A DNA stretch of 64,000 nucleotides from JALHOM01 sp964615775 (GCA_964615775.1 CAZTQB010000001.1:62001-126000), one strand, 5' to 3'; positions 17,397 to 25,312 are shown, counted from the first letter of the stretch. Notes: generated by a model not told the origin, from the sequence alone. Program-made: numbers and translations.

Positions 17397-17957
17397 ATGC
17401 GTAGAAAAAGTGACAACCCAGAGGTGCTCGAAGTACCCGAAGTAAGGATTGGTCTAGATTTTGTCAATCAGAATGAAGGGGCAATATTCATGTGGGCGTT
17501 GAAAAGTAATGTTACATCCGTGATAGAAGAGGTACGAAATCCGTTTTCGATTATGTTGCTTGGTAGAAAGGCTGTGAAAAGCCTAATGGAGCGAGATTAT
17601 CCTCAAGAAGAGGTTTTTGCATATGCTGCACTTTGTGCAGTTAACTTAAGGGGTATAGGAGAATTTAATCTTAACAGACCTCGAGCTGGGGGTAGGGGCA
17701 GTAAACTAATTGTCGCAGGAGTAGCTGAAAAAGAAGTTCGTATAGCTATTAGGGATTCAGTGGGAGAGTTGCACAAAAACTTAGGTCTAGGGTTTGACCC
17801 CAAAAACGCCGACACCACAAGAATTGCCCTCGCCAAAGCAGGCAGCTCTGGTTTGGCTCATGCTTGTGTACTTGACTTAAATCGCCAAACTCCACCTAGC
17901 TATGGACTTGATGAGCTTTTGGTTGAATTTAGCGGAATGTTTATACCAGAAAAATAA
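17397..17957 (+). CDS. Conserved-looking hypothetical protein, 186 residues
   Basis: Not recognised. Soluble, mixed alpha/beta composition with no membrane segment or signal peptide. Visible features are a short N-terminal charged stretch (MRRKSDNPEVLEVPEV), a glycine-basic loop NRPRAGGRGSK (about 98-108) resembling a nucleic-acid or phosphate-binding loop, and a helical region around GRKAVKSLMERDYPQEEVF. TAAAAT at 17385-17390 sits 6 nt before the ATG, predicting a leaderless transcript of its own. It lies between rsmD and tRNA-Leu. Codon use resembles neighbouring housekeeping genes, so it is likely a real gene. Confidence 0.65.
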   Translation: MRRKSDNPEVLEVPEVRIGLDFVNQNEGAIFMWALKSNVTSVIEEVRNPFSIMLLGRKAVKSLMERDYPQEEVFAYAALCAVNLRGIGEFNLNRPRAGGRGSKLIVAGVAEKEVRIAIRDSVGELHKNLGLGFDPKNADTTRIALAKAGSSGLAHACVLDLNRQTPPSYGLDELLVEFSGMFIPEK

Positions 17958-17981
17958 TTTTTAAAAACAAGTTTGAAATTA

Positions 17982-17987
17982 TATAAT
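17982..17987 (+). promoter_or_regulatory. tRNA-Leu -10 box
   Basis: TATAAT 28 nt upstream of the mature tRNA 5' end. The -35 region at the proper distance is only T-rich, so the promoter may rely on the perfect -10. Confidence 0.5.
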
Positions 17988-18009
17988 GTAATTCATACTT
18001 AATTCTCGT

Positions 18010-18094
18010 GCGGATGTGGTGGAATTGGTAGACACGCTAGTCTTAGGAACTAGTGCAGCAATGCGTGAAGGTTCAAGTCCTTTCATCCGCACCA
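18010..18094 (+). tRNA. tRNA-Leu (anticodon UAG)
   Basis: The acceptor arms GCGGATG (18010-18016) and CATCCGC (18084-18090) pair fully. The anticodon stem CTAGT/ACTAG encloses the loop CTTAGGA, giving anticodon TAG, which reads CUN leucine codons. A long variable arm, typical of tRNA-Leu, and the T arm with GTTCAAGTC follow. The 3' CCA (18092-18094) is encoded in the DNA. A strong terminator follows immediately. Confidence 0.97.
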
Positions 18095-18097
18095 ACT

Positions 18098-18128
18098 AAA
18101 AAACCCGATTTTTGTCGGGTTTTTTAGT
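18098..18128 (+). terminator. Intrinsic terminator of tRNA-Leu
   Basis: CCCGA (18104-18108), loop TTTTTG, TCGGG (18115-18119), extended by A/T pairs on both sides and followed by a T-run. The A-rich 5' flank makes it potentially bidirectional. Confidence 0.9.
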
Positions 18129-18254
18129 TTTTTACACCCCAAGCAAATTATAAAAAAACAATATTGTAAAAAGAGTATATTTAGTGTATAAAGATTGTAT
18201 AAGAGACAAAAATATTAATATATAATTAAAAATATTCATATTTAAGGAGTAAAT
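18129..18254 (+). other. AT-rich gap before the frameshifted gene
   Basis: Mostly A/T with several TATAAT-like words and the ribosome binding site AAGGAG just before the ATG at 18255. No RNA structure or further gene was seen. Confidence 0.4.
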
Positions 18255-18467
18255 ATGTCAACAACACCTGAGCAAAGTGAAGTAATATCAAGAGAGTTAG
18301 GTCCTAGTAGTGAGTTAGGTTCAACTCAGGATCCTTGGAAAGTGGGCATAGAAAAGGCTTTTGGAGCTATTGCCACTGGGCAAAGCGAAGACAGCTCGGC
18401 CGAGGTAGAGCTGACAAGCCTACAAGCAAAAAAGCTACTGCCAATAGCAAAAGAAAGCCAGCCGTAA
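18255..18467 (+). CDS. Zero-frame N-terminal segment of a coiled-coil protein ending after a slippery site
   Basis: A 70-codon frame with the best start signal in its region (AAGGAG seven bases before ATG). It encodes an acidic, serine-rich leader (MSTTPEQSEVISRELGPSS) and ends at TAA 18465-18467. At codons 58-60 the message reads gcA AAA AAG, exactly a -1 frameshift heptamer. Slipping there joins residues 1-60 to the long downstream frame, giving about 497 residues. Without slippage a 70-residue product ends with ten frame-specific residues. The short frame is unlike any known protein. Alternatives are a genuine inactivating indel or a one-base error in the six-A run. Confidence 0.6.
   Translation: MSTTPEQSEVISRELGPSSELGSTQDPWKVGIEKAFGAIATGQSEDSSAEVELTSLQAKKLLPIAKESQP
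18428..18434 (+). other. Slippery heptamer A_AAA_AAG for -1 frameshifting
   Basis: The heptamer is in the correct phase of the upstream frame (gcA AAA AAG), and the downstream open frame is exactly -1 from it. It is the same heptamer used by Escherichia coli dnaX. A purine-rich GAGGTAGAG (18402-18410) lies upstream and could act as a stimulatory Shine-Dalgarno-like element. No strong downstream hairpin was found by eye. Confidence 0.6.
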
Positions 18468-18493
18468 AGTCTGCTGAAGCACCTGAAGAAGAG

Positions 18494-19747
18494 ATGTCTT
18501 TAGACGAACTAATGAAAGAAACCGATGGAATAGCAGAAAAATTGGCTGAAGCTAAGGAAACGGCAGAAAAAATTAGACCGGAGATATTTAGGCTAAATCT
18601 ACAACAGAAGCAGAATACATCAGCTCATGACCAATTAGTTGGTGAAAAAGATAAAAAGCAAGAAGATTTAGATAAAGCAGTCAAATTTGTTGAAGGTATA
18701 GTCGGGCGATTTAAGGATGACCCTGAAGCTAGCGACTCATCAGACCAAAGCGTGACTCTAAAAGGCAAGCAGACTATCCTACCTTCTGAATACCAAGAAC
18801 TCTCTGCACTAGGTTTGCTGGATGAAAAAACTGATCCAGAACAGATAGAAAAAGCTAAAGAGAGAGTTGATATTTTAGAGAAAAGTTCAGATGAAGAACA
18901 TCAAGAAAAGGGCGAGAAAATAAGGAAATCGTTGCTTGCGAAAGAGAAAAATATAGCAGCTGAACTCAGTGACCGGTTAGATACATTTAAAGAGGAAAGA
19001 GAAGAAGAAATTAAAGGTATTGAAGATGAAGTCAAGGGGCTAACAGAGGAAAACGAGGAAATAGCGAAGAAAATTAAGTCGCTACTTAGGAAAAAGGATG
19101 TTAAGGATGCATACGCACAACTTTGCAAGGAGCTAGGCTCGGAACAAGAAGAAGCAGAACGACTAATTAAGACCATGAATAAAATTAAATCATGGGTAAA
19201 AGTCATGGAAGAAAAACATGAAAAATTTAGTGATACGGCTGAAGAAACTTTAGATGCTAATCGACGAGAAGATGATCCTGATTTAAAAGTTGAAGGCACT
19301 GATATTATTGATAAAATCATAAGAATGGGAACAAGAGAAAGCCGGCAAAAAATAATACAAAGTGTTGCTGATAGAATTGGTCGTGAGATCATTTCAACAG
19401 GTCAAAAAGACAACGAGAACAAGCTAGCCAAATTTATTGAATTAGTCCCATGGATTGGAGACGAGAAAGCTAAAACATATTTTGTAGGATCTCAAAGTAT
19501 TGTTTTCGGTAATGGAGTAGATGTCGATAAAGAAATAGAGAAAGCCGTGCAGTTTGGATTAATTGAAAAAGAAGATGCACAAGTTTTGCGTGAAAAAGCG
19601 GTACGTCTAAAAGAAGAAAATAAAGTTATACATGCCATTCTTACGTCTAAACTGCCAAAAACTCAAGGCGATGGTAATGAAATTAGCCAAACTATCTTAG
19701 AATACTTAAAAACTAATGCCCTGAAGCAAAAACCGGCTTCAAAATAA
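18494..19747 (+). CDS. Long charged coiled-coil protein, downstream frame
   Basis: Function unknown. The frame is open from 18335 to 19747. The part upstream of 18434 is read in another frame by the well-initiated leader gene, so the meaningful protein starts either by -1 frameshifting at 18434 or at ATG 18494, which has the weak binding site GAAGAAGAG. From here it is 417 residues, dominated by E, K and D, with long heptad stretches (about 15-55, 120-270 of this segment) and a more globular C-terminal third (AKFIELVPWIGDEKAKTYF; VDVDKEIEKAVQFGLIEKED). There is no signal peptide or membrane helix. It stands alone between tRNA-Leu and hisS. Confidence 0.65.
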   Translation: MSLDELMKETDGIAEKLAEAKETAEKIRPEIFRLNLQQKQNTSAHDQLVGEKDKKQEDLDKAVKFVEGIVGRFKDDPEASDSSDQSVTLKGKQTILPSEYQELSALGLLDEKTDPEQIEKAKERVDILEKSSDEEHQEKGEKIRKSLLAKEKNIAAELSDRLDTFKEEREEEIKGIEDEVKGLTEENEEIAKKIKSLLRKKDVKDAYAQLCKELGSEQEEAERLIKTMNKIKSWVKVMEEKHEKFSDTAEETLDANRREDDPDLKVEGTDIIDKIIRMGTRESRQKIIQSVADRIGREIISTGQKDNENKLAKFIELVPWIGDEKAKTYFVGSQSIVFGNGVDVDKEIEKAVQFGLIEKEDAQVLREKAVRLKEENKVIHAILTSKLPKTQGDGNEISQTILEYLKTNALKQKPASK

Positions 19748-19838
19748 TATCAAAAGAGCTAAGTAAAATTTTCAAAATATAACTCTCCCAGGACTGTAGT
19801 GATAGTAGTGTATAATTAAGCCTGTAAAAAGCAATATT

Positions 19839-21143
19839 ATGACCCTAAATACACAACCATATAAAGGTGCTAGAGATTTTTATCCTGAAGATAAGCGGCT
19901 GCAGGACTACATGTTTAGTAAGATTAGATATGCAGTACAAAAATACGGTTATGAAGAGTATGATGCTCCAATTTTAGAACTACTAGAGCTGTATGCCGCC
20001 AAGTCTGGCCGGGAGATAGTTGACGATCAAACTTACTCTTTTACCGACAGAGGTGGACGACAAGTGGCGATTCGTCCAGAGATGACGCCATCTGTTTCGC
20101 GAATGGTAGCGGCACGAAGACAGGAGTTGGCATACCCACTAAGGTGGTTTTCTATCCCTAATTTGTGGCGATATGAACGTCCTCAACGAGGCAGATTGCG
20201 TGAGCATTGGCAGTTGAATGTCGATCTGTTTGGTCAGGCTGACTTGATGGCTGACCACGAAATAATCTTGGTGGCCAATGCTGTGCTTAAGGATTTTGGA
20301 GCCAAATCTAGCATGTATAGGATAAAGCTAAACGATCGAGTCCTTATGGATTTTTTGGCTGAAGAATATTTAGGCTTAAATCAAGTCCAGACACATACCT
20401 TATTTAAATTAATAGATCGAATGCATAAAATCGACAGAAGTCAGTTTGAGGCAGAGGTAAGTACACTTTGTTCAGAGTCGCAAAGACAAGCTGGTTTGGC
20501 AGACAAAATTTTAGATATTTTGAGTACAAAATCAATAACTAGTCTTCCTGATGAGTTGCAAAACCATGTTTCGGCGAAAAATCTGCAACGTTTATTGGAT
20601 TTATTGGCCAAATCTGGTGTCGATAATGCTGAATTTGACATTACTGTTATGCGAGGTTTTGACTACTACACCGGATTAGTTTTTGAAATAAACGACACAA
20701 ATCCAGATAATAACCGTAGCATGTTTGGTGGTGGACGATATGACGGGCTGGTTGGCTTGTTCGGGGTAGAGCCAGTCCAGACAATTGGTTTTGGTATGGG
20801 TGATGTAACGCTGGCTAACTTCCTAGAAAGTCATGATTTACTACCAGAACTCTTAACTCCAACAGACGCACTAATAGTACTCATTGGCGATATCTACGAG
20901 CCAGCTCAACGAGTAATCTCGGCTTTTCGTGAGATGGGGCTAAATATTGCTGTCGATGCCACAGATCGCAAGATTGCTAGCAAGCTGAAATCGGCCGATA
21001 AGCTTGGGGTAAGGTATGTAATTTTTGTTGGCGAAAATGAGCTAAATGAAGAACAATACGCCCTAAAAGACCTAAAAACAGGCAAAGAAGAGAGACATTC
21101 TGCTGAACGACTAGTCTCGGTGATAAAAGATTTTCGCAAGTAA
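19839..21143 (+). CDS. hisS: Histidyl-tRNA synthetase
   Basis: Class II synthetase charging tRNA-His, 434 residues. It starts near GARDFYPEDKRLQDYMF; motif 2 is RPEMTPSVSRMVAAR through WRYERPQRGRLREHWQ (about 85-130), followed by the FGQADLMADHEI region. The histidine-binding signature, usually RGLDYY, reads RGFDYYTGLVFE (about 272); motif 3 is FGGGRYDGLVG and GFGMGDVTL. A C-terminal anticodon-binding domain spans about 345-430. A TATAAT at 19811-19816 gives a leader of about 20 nt. It is followed by tig, 45 bases away with its own -10 box. Confidence 0.95.
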   Translation: MTLNTQPYKGARDFYPEDKRLQDYMFSKIRYAVQKYGYEEYDAPILELLELYAAKSGREIVDDQTYSFTDRGGRQVAIRPEMTPSVSRMVAARRQELAYPLRWFSIPNLWRYERPQRGRLREHWQLNVDLFGQADLMADHEIILVANAVLKDFGAKSSMYRIKLNDRVLMDFLAEEYLGLNQVQTHTLFKLIDRMHKIDRSQFEAEVSTLCSESQRQAGLADKILDILSTKSITSLPDELQNHVSAKNLQRLLDLLAKSGVDNAEFDITVMRGFDYYTGLVFEINDTNPDNNRSMFGGGRYDGLVGLFGVEPVQTIGFGMGDVTLANFLESHDLLPELLTPTDALIVLIGDIYEPAQRVISAFREMGLNIAVDATDRKIASKLKSADKLGVRYVIFVGENELNEEQYALKDLKTGKEERHSAERLVSVIKDFRK

Positions 21144-21188
21144 ATAAATATTTTTGGCAAGAGCGAACTAATCTGTTAAGATATAAAA

Positions 21189-22466
21189 ATGCATGTAAGA
21201 ATCACTGAAAAAAGTGCTACTGAGGTAATTGTAAATGTTACAGCGGCTCCAGAAGACCTAGAGCCAATCAAACAAAATATCTTAAAAAAACTTAGTAAAA
21301 GTGTAAAAATTGCTGGTTTTCGCCAAGGTAAGGCACCGGCTCAATTGGTAGAGAAAAGTCTTGATCCACAAGTTTTACAAACTGAATTTTTAGATGAAGC
21401 ACTGACAAGGCTATACTCGCAGGCTGTTGCTAATGAAAAAATTCGTCCAGTTACTGAGCCAAAAGTTGAGATAAAGAAATTTGTACCATTTAGTGTGTTG
21501 GAATTTGATGTATCAACTGGGGTCGTAAATATTGAAAAATTGGCTGATTTCACAAAATTTGAATTAAAAACTACAAACCAAAAACCTGCAAATGGTGATA
21601 TTGAGAAGGTAGTCGATGATTTAGCCGTTCGAATGAGTGACCGTAAAGAGGTGAAACGGGCAGCTAAGACTGGTGATGAAGTAATCATTGATTTTAGGGG
21701 TGCGGACACTAAGGGCCAGCCGATAAGTGGCGGCGAAGGCAAGGAGTATCCGCTGACTTTAGGTTCAGACAGCTTTATACCTGGCTTTGAAGCTAATCTA
21801 GTCGGCTTAAAGGCTGGTGAAAGCAAAGCTTTCGATGTAACTTTCCCAAAAGATTATCAAGCTAAGGCTTTGGCTGGCAAAAAGGCTAAATTTGAAGTAA
21901 AAGTTCAAAAAATTCATGAGCTAACAAAGCCAAAAATCAATGATGAATTTGCCCAAAAAATGGGGCTATCTGACTTAAAGGCACTAAAAGAAGATGTTAA
22001 AAAGCAATTACAATACGAAGCTGACAACAACAACCAGCGAGCGAAACAAAATGAAATAATTGAACTACTTTTAGCCGGTAGCAAGGTAGATTTACCTGAG
22101 TCACTAATCGATAAGCAAGTAAATACAGAGCTAGAGGAAGTGAAGCGTAATTTTGCCTACAGAGGTCAGACATATGATGAATTTTTGGCAAACGAGAAAT
22201 TAACGGACGAAGAATATCGATTAAAAGAGCTTCGACCACGGGCCGAAAATCAGATTAAAGCATCTATTTTACTAAGCGAAATTGCCACTGACGAGAACTT
22301 AACAGTGTCAGAGCAAGAGCTAGAGATGCAAATGCAGGCTCTAAAAGCTCAATATAAAGACCCGGCTATGCAAGCTGAATTGTCTAAGGCAGCTACACGT
22401 CAAGATATTGCCAGCCGAATTTTAACCCAAAAAGTTCTAGATTCCATTTTGCAGAAAGTTGGCTAA
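21189..22466 (+). CDS. tig: Trigger factor
   Basis: Ribosome-associated chaperone and peptidyl-prolyl isomerase that meets nascent chains at the exit tunnel. 425 residues. The N-terminal ribosome-binding domain (about 1-115) contains GFRQGKAPAQLVEKS, equivalent to the GFRxGKxP L23-docking loop. The FKBP domain (about 150-240) has VIIDFRGADTKGQPI and LGSDSFIPGFEANLVG; the C-terminal helical substrate-binding domain fills the rest. TAAGAT (21177-21182) ends 6 nt before the ATG, indicating a leaderless mRNA. It overlaps the next gene by 8 nt, and clpP lies one gene further, the classic tig-clpP neighbourhood with one insertion. Confidence 0.95.
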   Translation: MHVRITEKSATEVIVNVTAAPEDLEPIKQNILKKLSKSVKIAGFRQGKAPAQLVEKSLDPQVLQTEFLDEALTRLYSQAVANEKIRPVTEPKVEIKKFVPFSVLEFDVSTGVVNIEKLADFTKFELKTTNQKPANGDIEKVVDDLAVRMSDRKEVKRAAKTGDEVIIDFRGADTKGQPISGGEGKEYPLTLGSDSFIPGFEANLVGLKAGESKAFDVTFPKDYQAKALAGKKAKFEVKVQKIHELTKPKINDEFAQKMGLSDLKALKEDVKKQLQYEADNNNQRAKQNEIIELLLAGSKVDLPESLIDKQVNTELEEVKRNFAYRGQTYDEFLANEKLTDEEYRLKELRPRAENQIKASILLSEIATDENLTVSEQELEMQMQALKAQYKDPAMQAELSKAATRQDIASRILTQKVLDSILQKVG

Positions 22467-23100
22467 AGTAAGTATGTATGATGATAAAAGAATGGTCGAC
22501 GGTCTAGTGCCTCCGGAACTTAGGTTTGAGATTCGTTATCCAAATGGTTATCGTTTATCTGAAGAGTCACCTGGAACACGTATTTTGTTCCCCGATATAT
22601 CGGACGGAAAAATGCCGGAGCTGTTTGTTCCTCAAGGTGCACTTGAACATATGTTTATTGCTGCTATGCGTGAGTGGCCAGGGCAAATTTATTCAGTTAG
22701 GCAAGCTGGCATGCAGAAAGAGGAAGATAGTCTTTGTGGAATTATTGTGGCTGATAGTGTGGCAGACGAAAGAACCAGTGTTCTTAAGTTTCCGCAACAT
22801 AAACTTGGACTAAAGATAGTGTATCTATCAAAAGGTCATGGATCTAGCAACAATCGACTAGCTGGCTATGGGATAAATGTTTTAACAGAACCAGTATTTT
22901 CGATAGCTGAAAAAAATAGAATTAGATGGGGTATGTCGTCCGTAGAAATTACTCGTTTGTGGGCAGAAGACAGCCTAGGACTAGCCATGGAAGCAAGTCG
23001 AGGAGAAGGCTCTCGAATACAACAGTGCGGACGGTTGCTTCTCGATATGACCAATGCTGACTTACGTACGAAGCAATCTGGCCCTAGAGATATTTGTTAA
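22459..23100 (+). CDS. Hypothetical protein between tig and clpP
   Basis: Unrecognised 213-residue protein. The open frame begins at a TTG overlapping the last 8 nt of tig; an ATG at 22474 (MYDDKRMVDG) is an alternative. It has no signal peptide or membrane helix. It reads as a compact globular protein with a proline-rich N-terminal segment (LVPPELRFEIRYPNGYRL), a central beta-rich part and a helical C-terminus (AEDSLGLAMEASRGEG). The overlap with tig suggests coupled translation. A CIRCE operator begins ten bases after its stop, so this gene is not under that operator. Confidence 0.65.
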   Translation: MAKVSMYDDKRMVDGLVPPELRFEIRYPNGYRLSEESPGTRILFPDISDGKMPELFVPQGALEHMFIAAMREWPGQIYSVRQAGMQKEEDSLCGIIVADSVADERTSVLKFPQHKLGLKIVYLSKGHGSSNNRLAGYGINVLTEPVFSIAEKNRIRWGMSSVEITRLWAEDSLGLAMEASRGEGSRIQQCGRLLLDMTNADLRTKQSGPRDIC

Positions 23101-23110
23101 AAATAATAAA

Positions 23111-23152
23111 TTGGCACTCAGGGTTGACGAGTGCTAATTGTTAACCTATACT
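23111..23152 (+). promoter_or_regulatory. CIRCE operator with embedded clpP promoter
   Basis: TTGGCACTC-N9-GAGTGCTAA (23111-23137). The spacer AGGGTTGAC shares GGGTTGAC with the clpC copy and creates the -35 box TTGACG (23124-23129). TATACT (23147-23152) follows after exactly 17 nt. The predicted start falls at the clpP ATG (23160), so the mRNA is leaderless and HrcA-controlled. Confidence 0.92.
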
Positions 23153-23159
23153 AAATGTT

Positions 23160-23756
23160 ATGAATAAGCCACAAAATGTTTTGATACCAACTGTCATTGA
23201 GCAAGAAGGCCGCATCGAGCGAGCCTATGATATCTATTCGAGGTTACTAAAGGACCGGATTATTTTTCTTGGGACCGATGTTAATGAACATTCGGCTAAT
23301 CTGATTGTTGCTCAACTATTATTTTTGGCTAACGAAGATTCTAAAAAAGATATCTCATTATATATAAATAGTCCGGGTGGCAGCGTTTATGATGCCTTGG
23401 CAATCTATGACACTATGCAGTTTGTTAAGCCAGATATTGCCACTTACGGTATAGGCGTACAGGCATCAGCGGCAGCTTTTTTGCTTAGTAGCGGAGCTAA
23501 AGGCAAACGGAGTTTGCTAGAACACGCCACAGTGATGATACATCAACCATCTAGCGGTACACGTGGCAAAGTGACAGATCAGGAGATTGATCTAAGGGAG
23601 TCACTTAGAGTTAAACAGCTGTTAGAAAAAATAATGGCCAAAAATACTGGCCAAAAATTGCCAAAAATTCACGAAGATATGGAACGCGATAAGTGGCTAA
23701 CAGCCGACGAAGCTGTAAAATACGGTATTGCCGACCAACTGATTAAAACTATCTAG
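23160..23756 (+). CDS. clpP: ATP-dependent Clp protease proteolytic subunit ClpP
   Basis: Serine peptidase forming the tetradecameric chamber fed by ClpC. 198 residues, standard size. The nucleophile lies in GIGVQASAAAFLLSSG (S103), the catalytic histidine in VMIHQPSSG (H128), and the oxyanion region is INSPGGSVYDALAIYD. The residues around the serine (VQASAA rather than the usual QAASMG) are slightly divergent but keep the serine aligned. No ribosome binding site; the promoter predicts transcription from the ATG itself. It shares the CIRCE operator design with clpC, so protease and unfoldase should be induced together under stress. Confidence 0.96.
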   Translation: MNKPQNVLIPTVIEQEGRIERAYDIYSRLLKDRIIFLGTDVNEHSANLIVAQLLFLANEDSKKDISLYINSPGGSVYDALAIYDTMQFVKPDIATYGIGVQASAAAFLLSSGAKGKRSLLEHATVMIHQPSSGTRGKVTDQEIDLRESLRVKQLLEKIMAKNTGQKLPKIHEDMERDKWLTADEAVKYGIADQLIKTI

Positions 23757-23828
23757 TACTTTATGCTTGCAATATATTAAAAATAATGGTATATGTAGTA
23801 TATTATTTGAAATATGAAGGACATTTAT

Positions 23829-24470
23829 ATGAGAGAAAATACATTTGAAAGATACTTACAAGTACCAGGTCAACAACTAGGTATGGAGTTAGCACCGGCT
23901 GGAACTTCATTTCCTGCGAGAGAAGCAGTAATTGCTGGAACAGCGTTATTAGGTGTTGTGTCGTTTGGTGCAAGTTTTGCAAAACCAGAAAATGCTGAAG
24001 CAGCACCGAAATCAGGAGCGTGTACGCCTGAGCAAGTAAGTACACTTGGAAGTATTGTTGAAGATACAGCCTATACTACAAAGGCCAATGCTGATGGTGA
24101 TAAAAATAACGGCCAAATTAGCTACAAAGTTAAATTATCTACAAAAAATAATGGAATTGTAATTGGTAGAACGATATTTAATGAAGGAAAAATTATAGCG
24201 GATTTACCGGATAGAAGTGATGCTATTACGGCAGAAGTTTTTACCTATAAATCTCCTGATAAGCCTTATGACTATCGTGGCTTTCTGAAGCAATCTGACG
24301 GAAGTATTATAGTTAAAGCAGGTAACTATGTTGACGGGACTCAAAGGTCTTTTAATACAAACAAAAAATGCACGAAACAAAATTATGCATGGGCTGTAGC
24401 TGTAGCGAAAAACGGCAATTCTGTTATAAAAGCTGCCCTTAAGCAACAGCCTTTTTATAAAATTCCATAA
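23829..24470 (+). CDS. Putative exported protein, unknown function
   Basis: About 213 residues. The frame begins at ATG 23814, but ATG 23829 is favoured because GAAGGA lies 7 nt before it. An unusually long N-terminal region (about 30 residues) precedes a hydrophobic helix (about 33-53, AVIAGTALLGVVSFGASFA) and an alanine-rich stretch PENAEAAPKSG that looks like a signal-peptidase region. The exported part is beta-rich, has two cysteines (about 69 and 187) that could form a disulfide, and has no recognised domain. It lies just after clpP with its own AT-rich promoter region. Surface or wall location is inferred. Confidence 0.6.
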   Translation: MRENTFERYLQVPGQQLGMELAPAGTSFPAREAVIAGTALLGVVSFGASFAKPENAEAAPKSGACTPEQVSTLGSIVEDTAYTTKANADGDKNNGQISYKVKLSTKNNGIVIGRTIFNEGKIIADLPDRSDAITAEVFTYKSPDKPYDYRGFLKQSDGSIIVKAGNYVDGTQRSFNTNKKCTKQNYAWAVAVAKNGNSVIKAALKQQPFYKIP

Positions 24471-24521
24471 AATGGTGTTGACTTAAGCTATTGTTACGCT
24501 ATATTTAGTGGTGTAGGGGGC

Positions 24522-25007
24522 ATGGATATGGAACTACTAAAGCAACAATTAGATAGGCCAAAAAGCGAAATAACATTTACTTTTGAAGATAATAGAGCAG
24601 TGGGTAGGGGTTGTCGAGGATCCGCCTCTGAGCTTGATGTTGCAAAAATAGCCGTTCGCTCATACCTGGACCCCGAATTGGAAGTTTTGACGCCTTGCGA
24701 GAAAGATGCTGCCATAGATCTTGAAAGTATTTTGTTAGATACTGGAACTGTTGACACAAAAACTGCCAAAAATGGTATACGACATCAGTCTGTTGGGTTA
24801 ACTTATAGTCAGGTTGTGACTCTCGGTGTAGTCATCAGTAAGTATCGTCAAAGTCAGAAAAGGCTATTAGAGGTGATTGATTCGAATTTTATTGGTCAAC
24901 GTAACTCAATTAGTTGGCGAATAGAATCAACTTGTGCAGTTTCTGATAGAGTCAATGAATTGCTGACGCAAAGTCAAAGTTCGCAAGATGATAATATTGC
25001 TGCTTAA
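24522..25007 (+). CDS. Hypothetical protein, 161 residues
   Basis: Unrecognised soluble protein. A GGGGG motif lies close to the ATG (ATG at 24522, a second one two codons later). Contents: an N-terminal acidic segment (LLKQQLDRPKSEITFTFEDN), a middle part with two cysteines, and a helical C-terminus (VISKYRQSQKRLLEVIDSNF) ending in a Q/S/D-rich tail. No membrane segment. It is the last gene before the rpoB promoter and ends about 65 bases upstream of it. Confidence 0.55.
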   Translation: MDMELLKQQLDRPKSEITFTFEDNRAVGRGCRGSASELDVAKIAVRSYLDPELEVLTPCEKDAAIDLESILLDTGTVDTKTAKNGIRHQSVGLTYSQVVTLGVVISKYRQSQKRLLEVIDSNFIGQRNSISWRIESTCAVSDRVNELLTQSQSSQDDNIAA

Positions 25008-25072
25008 GCTAGCTTAGATTATTAATAGTTTTGTTATTTTGGCAAAACATGTAATTATTCCTCTAATACCTC

Positions 25073-25102
25073 TTGACTAGATAGATAAAATCAGGCTATA
25101 CT
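25073..25102 (+). promoter_or_regulatory. rpoBC promoter
   Basis: TTGACT (25073-25078) and TATACT (25097-25102) separated by 18 nt. This gives a leader of about 200 nt before rpoB. Confidence 0.75.
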
Positions 25103-25312
25103 TTAAGGGAAGTAGAAGTAGTTTTAATTTTCGCAAAAAAATGTAGTTATTTTTGCAATAATAAAAAACTCAGTGTTCTTCGGTCGACCAAAATTAATCT
25201 CAAAATACAAAGACTAGAGAAACAGACTAAAAAAGATTTTACCAGAATAAATTTAGGGCATTCTGATAAGATCTTATTTTACTAATTTAAAAAGTGAAGG
25301 ACCGCTTATTTT
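25103..25312 (+). promoter_or_regulatory. Long rpoB leader, AT-rich
   Basis: About 200 nt of untranslated leader. One hairpin is clear: GCAAAAA (25133-25139) with TTTTTGC (25150-25156). A GGTCGACC palindrome lies near 25183. No open frame with a binding site and no known riboswitch core were found. The leader is long enough for attenuation, but I see no convincing terminator. Confidence 0.4.

Noticed and set aside
18901..19392. 163-codon reverse-strand frame.
   Set aside because: Serine/phenylalanine-rich antisense shadow of the charged coiled-coil gene.
21341..21826. 161-codon reverse-strand frame inside tig.
   Set aside because: Antisense to conserved trigger factor with no independent signals.
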